Assembly (NCBI RefSeq): GCF_000715075.1
Contig: NC_134103.1
Location: 73,161,519-73,225,518, forward strand
Direction of reading: 5' to 3'
From: Nicotiana tabacum
Lineage: Eukaryota; Streptophyta; Magnoliopsida; Solanales; Solanaceae
DNA length: 64,000 nt
The translations under genes and the position numbers were made by a program. Below, one piece after another: positions 59,381 to 64,000 of this stretch. The notes under the pieces were generated by a model that worked only from the letters and a program-made list of their open reading frames with translations, did no database searches and was not told where the DNA came from. The stretch's first letter is position 1. Each line of letters opens with the position of its first letter.

Positions 59381-60058
59381 TGTGTACGGATAAAACCAGA
59401 CCCACTCGATTTTACTATTTTACCGAGACCAGGAGACTACATCGGGGGACGGCCTCATAACGGAGCATACTAAAGTACGAGGACAAGGTAACGAGTTCAG
59501 AACCGAGGTACATGTCGAGATCGAATCTAGTAGCGATCGAAGCCAAATGAGACAGATATCGAGCAAGATCAAAGATAGCATAATAACAGAAAGGCGAGAT
59601 ATCCGTGACTGGTCGAAGATCACGGTGTAAATCTCGGTGACTGGTTGAGGATCATGGCGTAAATCTCGGAACTGATCAAATCAGAAATGGTTAATTAGCT
59701 AATTATAGGATTTCCTTCTGTAATTAGAACTATACCATATGAGGGATTCATCTACTATATAAAGGGGGGGGGGGTCCTAATCATTTGTAGACCAAGGTTC
59801 ACAGAGATCAAAGCAATATAATTTTCTTTCTCATTTATACAATTGTTCATCAGCTTATTATATTTTAATTGTTCTTGCATCAACCAGTTCGAGGGTATCC
59901 AGACTCGAGGGCTGAGTTCCATTCTAACACTGATTTGCTTTACTTTATAGTTCATTTCTGTTATTAATCTTCATGTTTATTGATTGATATTATGTGAAAT
60001 CACCTGTTCTTAGAGCCACACTATAAGTTTAATTGTTAACCAATTTTAAGGGTAAACA
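59381..60058 (+). repeat. E4 3' LTR, 678 bp
   Basis: TGTGTACGG...GGGTAAACA, followed by TSD AATAT. A G-run after the TATA box is longer here (about 10-11) than in the 5' LTR (6). Confidence 0.95.
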
Positions 60059-60063
60059 AATAT

Positions 60064-61020
60064 GTTTGGCCAATCAAGTCAATATAGATGGTGTATGATT
60101 CAGGTCAATCAATCAAATCAGAACAAAAGAATTATCCTCACCATAACTCCTTTCTCTCTCATAACTATAAAATTAGAGCAAAGAAATTTTCTTAGACACA
60201 AAATTTTAGTCCAACTTTTTGTCCATAGCGTGTGATGAGTGGGTATAAGTCAAAATTTTGGATTAAGATGTTGATAGTTAGTTCGATTATGCTCTTCTTT
60301 TCATGTTTTTAAATAGTACCAAATATTGTGGAATGAAGCTTGTGAGCACGTAAATTTTGCCCGATATGAAAATTGCTCCTAAAATATTCCAAAATAGCCT
60401 TTGATTATTTTATACTAGAATTTTAGAAAATTTTCTATATTTTAGTTAATTTGTTTTGCATTTTATTTTGTCATTTTTCATGCATATTTAGATGTACTTT
60501 AAATCATAAAATGACAAAAATATTTTAGCTTTCATCCTTTGCATTTTTAGACTTCAATTGTATTTTTTAGCATCTAGTTGCATGTTAATTGCATTGATAA
60601 AATACCAAAAATAATTAATAAATAATAATACATTAGTTATTTTGATTAATAAATTAGTTTTAGTTTGATAATTCGTAGTTAATTAATTATTTGTTAGATA
60701 AGATAAGTAAATAGGTCATTTTTGCAAAACTAGTTCGAAATTTGGACTTTAAATCAATTGGTTAAATCTGAAATTTGAAACAAAGAAAAGGAAAAGAGGT
60801 ATATTGTTGCTTCGAACACCAAATTGGGCCAGTCTCTAACAGCCCAAGTACCTCGGATGCAGCCCAGATCTATTTCTATCTGGTCCAGCCCCATTACTAA
60901 CTCAAACGACATCGTTTGGGCACGGCCAATCTTGGCCCTTAATCTCTTTTGATCCAACGGATCGGAACTCGCCTCTCAAACCCTTAAAAGTGTCAGACCC
61001 GGCTACCCCACCCCCCAAAC
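60064..61020 (+). other. AT-rich DNA right of E4
   Basis: The first ~120 bp continue the sequence interrupted by E4. From about 60341 (TGTGAGCACGTAAATTTTGC) the sequence has the look of an LTR start seen in large plant elements, but no matching end or second copy is in the window. Confidence 0.4.
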
Positions 61021-63084
61021 CCTTTCCCAGATCATCTCTTCTCTCCTCACTGTTTCCCGCGGCCCGCCGAAAATCGCCCACGGCGGCGGTCCACCTCCAA
61101 ACGCCACCAAATCTTCACCAAACAACCTCTATCTCCTCTTATTTCCAAATCTCCTAATCTCATCCCTCAAATCCTCCTAGAACTCCATGAATAGTAGATC
61201 TAAAAACCCTAGAAATCTGAAATTCTCCCTTTCCCCGTTTCTCGATCAATTTGGCCCCGTTTACAGTTGAAATTTACATCAATGGATAGCTCTTGAAATT
61301 GATGGGAGATTTGGTCCTTTTTTAATTGTCAAATTTTGGTCAACCGGTGTTTGACCTGTCGGAGTCGTCTGGAGATCCCCTTTGTCGTTTTCTTTGAGCT
61401 CATTAGGTATACCTTCTTTTTCTTTTTCGCTCTTTTATCCTCAATTGTATGCTGATGTGTTTGGTTAGGCCAATGACTGTTGAAACTTGAAAATGATCCT
61501 GTCATTGTAGAATCCTGCTTAATCACATGGTTTCATAAGCTAATTAATTTCTAATTTAGTTGAGTACATTATTAATTAGGTTTAATTGATAAAATTGCCT
61601 AGTTGGTTTTGAGCTTGATTTGATTTGGCTATTTTGTTGATTGTTCGAGAATGTTGATTTTACTTGAATTCAAGGGGAAGTGGGTCTGTCTTATTGATAG
61701 TAAATCCATTGGATTTGAATTTAGGGTTAAGGTGAAGAGGGTAGTAGAGAAAAAGATATAGCTGGGAGGACTTGTTTAGCAAATAAAAGAAAGAGTGGTC
61801 GGGTACTTGAGGGATTCAGGAGAAAATAACAGAAAAAGAAGGGGTAAAAAAGAAAGGGAATAACAGAATGTACAGCTAGAAAATCTGTTATAAAAGATGC
61901 CCTCCCCTCACACACATTAGACACATATTAGACGCATATTTCACAGACTCTTTCTCACTGATTCATTCTGCATTTTATAATACACTCTCATTCACTCACA
62001 CTCTCTCTCACGTTTAGAAGGAGGTCTGAAATTTGAGAATAAAAATTTTCAGATCTGAAGAACTTAACTCCAAAAATTAAAAAAAAAATAACCAAAAAAA
62101 AAAAGATTCAGAAGTTGCTTTCAATTTCTCTTCATTGCTGCATATTTCTAGGAAGTTTAGGGAAATATTCTGAGTTCGAAAGTGATATTCGTTTGTTATT
62201 GACTGAACTTGCTTGTTGATCCCCAAATTTTTTTCCTTCAGCCTTTATTTGGTGTCCTCTGGTTTAATTTCGCACAGCTAGGTACTCATCTCAACATGTA
62301 TATTCAAGTTTGTTCATAATTGAATCCTGACTGTGTCATTTGGATTGATGATTTTCATTCCACCTGATCTGGTTGCTTATGCTACTTGAATTGGTGTCAA
62401 ATTAGTTCATAATCTTGTCATTCTTCATTGGATACATGATGTGTTTGTTGAAATCTAATGATTGTGAGTTGAATGTATCCTTATATGCTGTCAATTTGAA
62501 ATATGTGCGAAACAGGAACAAAAATGACTTCAGGTAGAAGAAATTGTTATTCTAATGCCCTAAGCTATGAACTGTTTTGGCAAACATTTGTATTATCTTT
62601 AGTAGTTCGTTTAGAGGAGTTTAATAATTTAGAGAGATGATTTTTCAAAGAAGTTATTATTGTAATATTCATTTAGGGCCACTCTTGTAATTAGATTTAC
62701 ACACATCACTAGGATAAGCAGATGTTTGGACTTGTAAAATTCATTTTGATATTGATAAATTGTGAAGGTGCTTGAATGATCGAAAATATTAGAGGCATTC
62801 TAGAGCATGTGTTCTGGTAATTCCCTCGAGTAATTATTCATAATGTGCTTATATGTATATGAACTAATGTATAAATTGCTTTATATCTTAGTTAGTTAAA
62901 TTCAGGCATGAATATGTTTTACCTTTGGGCTTAATGATGAGTGGCCCAGTTTTGGGGCCTTGTATGATGGGCCAGCATTTCCATCCCACGTAATAGAGAA
63001 CTAGATACAGCATATATGGGCTGTTCATTTCAAGTTTTGGTTTATTACACATTGGGCTCAAGCCAAGCCCATCTCTGTTAGACT
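61021..63084 (+). other. Promoter/leader-like block, no coding sequence
   Basis: A GC- and CT-rich stretch (61000-61260, with GGCGGCGG) changes to T-rich sequence with intron-like texture. A TATA box sits at 61889-61895, followed by CT/CA-rich leader sequence to 62010. No frame over 100 codons. It may be the LTR/leader of a large retroelement or a degraded gene 5' region; the sequence does not decide. Confidence 0.4.
61889..61895 (+). promoter_or_regulatory. Candidate TATA box
   Basis: TATAAAA followed at about 25-35 nt by an ACACACATTAGACAC leader and then CT/CA-rich sequence. Confidence 0.4.
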
Positions 63085-64000
63085 TCTAAGATATTTGAGA
63101 TGATAGAAAGCTGCAGTCAAGTGTGTATCTCTGGTGCTTGTATAAATTGACTGAGGAGATGTCCACTGTACCTATATCTAGTCTGGTGTTGGTTAAGAAA
63201 TTCAGTTTGCCCACTAGTTTTTTGTAATATATGGGATCTGGCAGAAGAGTGCCTTCATTGGCTTTTAATTTCAGAGCAGGATCAAGAGGGGAAGATAAGT
63301 TGCTATAGGCAAAATAATCATACTCCTTTAACAAGTCTAAGGTGAACTTCCTTTGAGAAATGATAATACCCTATTTGGCTTGTAAAGAACTTCTAAGCCT
63401 AAGAAGTAGTGAAATCTCTCTAGGACTTTGATCCTAAACTGGTTATCAAGGAATGCCTTCAAGTTGGCTATCTCCACTGAATCGGTACCAGTAATGATAA
63501 CATCATCAACATACACAGCTATAAAGATACTGGAGGATGAGGTCTTTTTGGAGAATAGTGAATATTCATTCTCAGAATGTTTGTACCCCATTGATGACAA
63601 GGCTTCAGTTAGCTTGGCATACCACTACCTGCTGGCTTGTTTCAGTCCATACAAAGACTTGTTTAGCTTGCAAACCATCCTGTGTGAGCTAGACTGATCA
63701 ATCAGAAGACCTGGTGGCACCTCCATATATACTTCTTCATATAGGTCACATGAAGGAATGCATTGTTTACATCAAGTTGGAATATATCCCAGCCCTTCTT
63801 CACAGCAACAGTAACCAAGGCTCTAAATATTGTCATCTTGACAATAGGGGAAAATATCTCTATATAGTCAATCCCTGCTTATTGAGTGTAACCTTTCACC
63901 ACTAGTCTATCCTTAAATCTCTCAATGCTTCCATCTTCTTTATGCTTGACTTTATAAACCCATTTACAGCCTATTACCTATTTTCCAACTGGCAAAGGTA
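63085..64000 (-). pseudogene. Ty1/copia reverse transcriptase fragment, continues past right edge
   Basis: The minus strand encodes copia-type RT (RVT_2): [32 protein letters not shown] (motif A), [13 protein letters not shown] and AVYVDDVIITGT (motif C intact, about 63500), then FHYFLGLEV. NFLTNTRLDIG and LLSQFIQAPEIH follow in shifting frames. Stops and frame changes occur near 63910, 63690, 63640 and 63340. It stops matching pol near 63100, so RNase H is lost on the left. The upstream pol and gag would lie beyond the window. No LTR is identified. Confidence 0.9.

Larger units (their letters stand above)
48494..60058 (+). mobile_element. E4: complete Tat-lineage Ty3/gypsy element with antisense gene, TSD AATAT
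   Basis: 11,565 bp; LTRs 48494-49166 and 59381-60058; TSD AATAT at 48489-48493 and 60059-60063. Plus-strand gag-PR-RT-RH-(second RH)-IN ends at about 54815. 330-bp tandem repeats follow, then an antisense spliced gene (56439-59006). The second RNase H of archaeal type, the TTTGGCGCCCACC PBS region and the antisense ORF are marks of the Tat lineage (Retand, Grande and RIRE2 relatives). By hand count the first ~395 bp of the two LTRs differ at about 11%, mostly transitions, so it is not recent. Confidence 0.96.

Overview
This window is repeat-dense plant nuclear DNA, most likely from a Solanaceae genome. The support is a TS-type SINE with a (TTG)n tail, Tekay/Del-type Ty3/gypsy elements with 2.6-3.3 kb LTRs, a Tat-lineage gypsy element with an antisense ORF, and AT-rich intergenic DNA. 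A large Nicotiana-like genome fits best, but the genus cannot be proven from sequence alone. About three quarters of the 64 kb lies in six mobile elements whose borders I could place from LTR ends, target-site duplications (TSDs) or Helitron termini. I see one plausible intact host gene.

Layout. 1-9591: minus-strand Tekay-like element (E1), cut by the left edge. 9592-11543: intergenic block with an imperfect ~950-bp tandem duplication, a TS SINE and Helitron-like ends. 11544-22369: complete plus-strand Tekay-like element (E2), TSD CTAAG. 22375-29183: AT-rich intergenic DNA with a hAT-type MITE (TSD ATATCACC), MITE-like repeats, a small single-pass membrane-protein gene (25749-26159) and two minus-strand Helitron-like 3' ends. 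29189-31763: solo LTR, TSD ATAAA. 31999-42991: complete plus-strand Tekay-like element (E3), TSD ATTTA. 43028-46960: non-autonomous Helitron (5' TC, 3' hairpin plus CTAG, A/T target) carrying an exon of a neomenthol-dehydrogenase-like SDR gene, a leader-like ORF and a LINE 3' fragment. 46961-48493: SINE remnants. 48494-60058: Tat-lineage gypsy element (E4), TSD AATAT, with gag-pol, a second archaeal-type RNase H, 330-bp tandem repeats and a convergent antisense gene in four exons. 60064-63084: no coding sequence, with one promoter-like block. 63085-64000: minus-strand Ty1/copia reverse transcriptase fragment running off the right edge.

Every gag-pol reading frame is broken. Each element has lost a different essential residue: E1 the RT YxDD second Asp, E2 the integrase Glu by deletion, E3 the RT motif A Asp, E4 the RT second Asp and an RNase H Asp. 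In E2 nearly all nonsense codons sit where the sister elements in this window have Gln, the pattern expected from C-to-T decay of methylated CAG sites.

The least expected signals are: (1) the spliced antisense gene of E4, whose exon junctions can be read from the sequence; (2) LTR minisatellites whose units keep a 5-nt stem / 5-nt loop / 5-nt stem design while the stem letters change in a compensated way; (3) the gene-capturing Helitron; and (4) two unrelated elements that abut the same duplicated host sequence at the same base.
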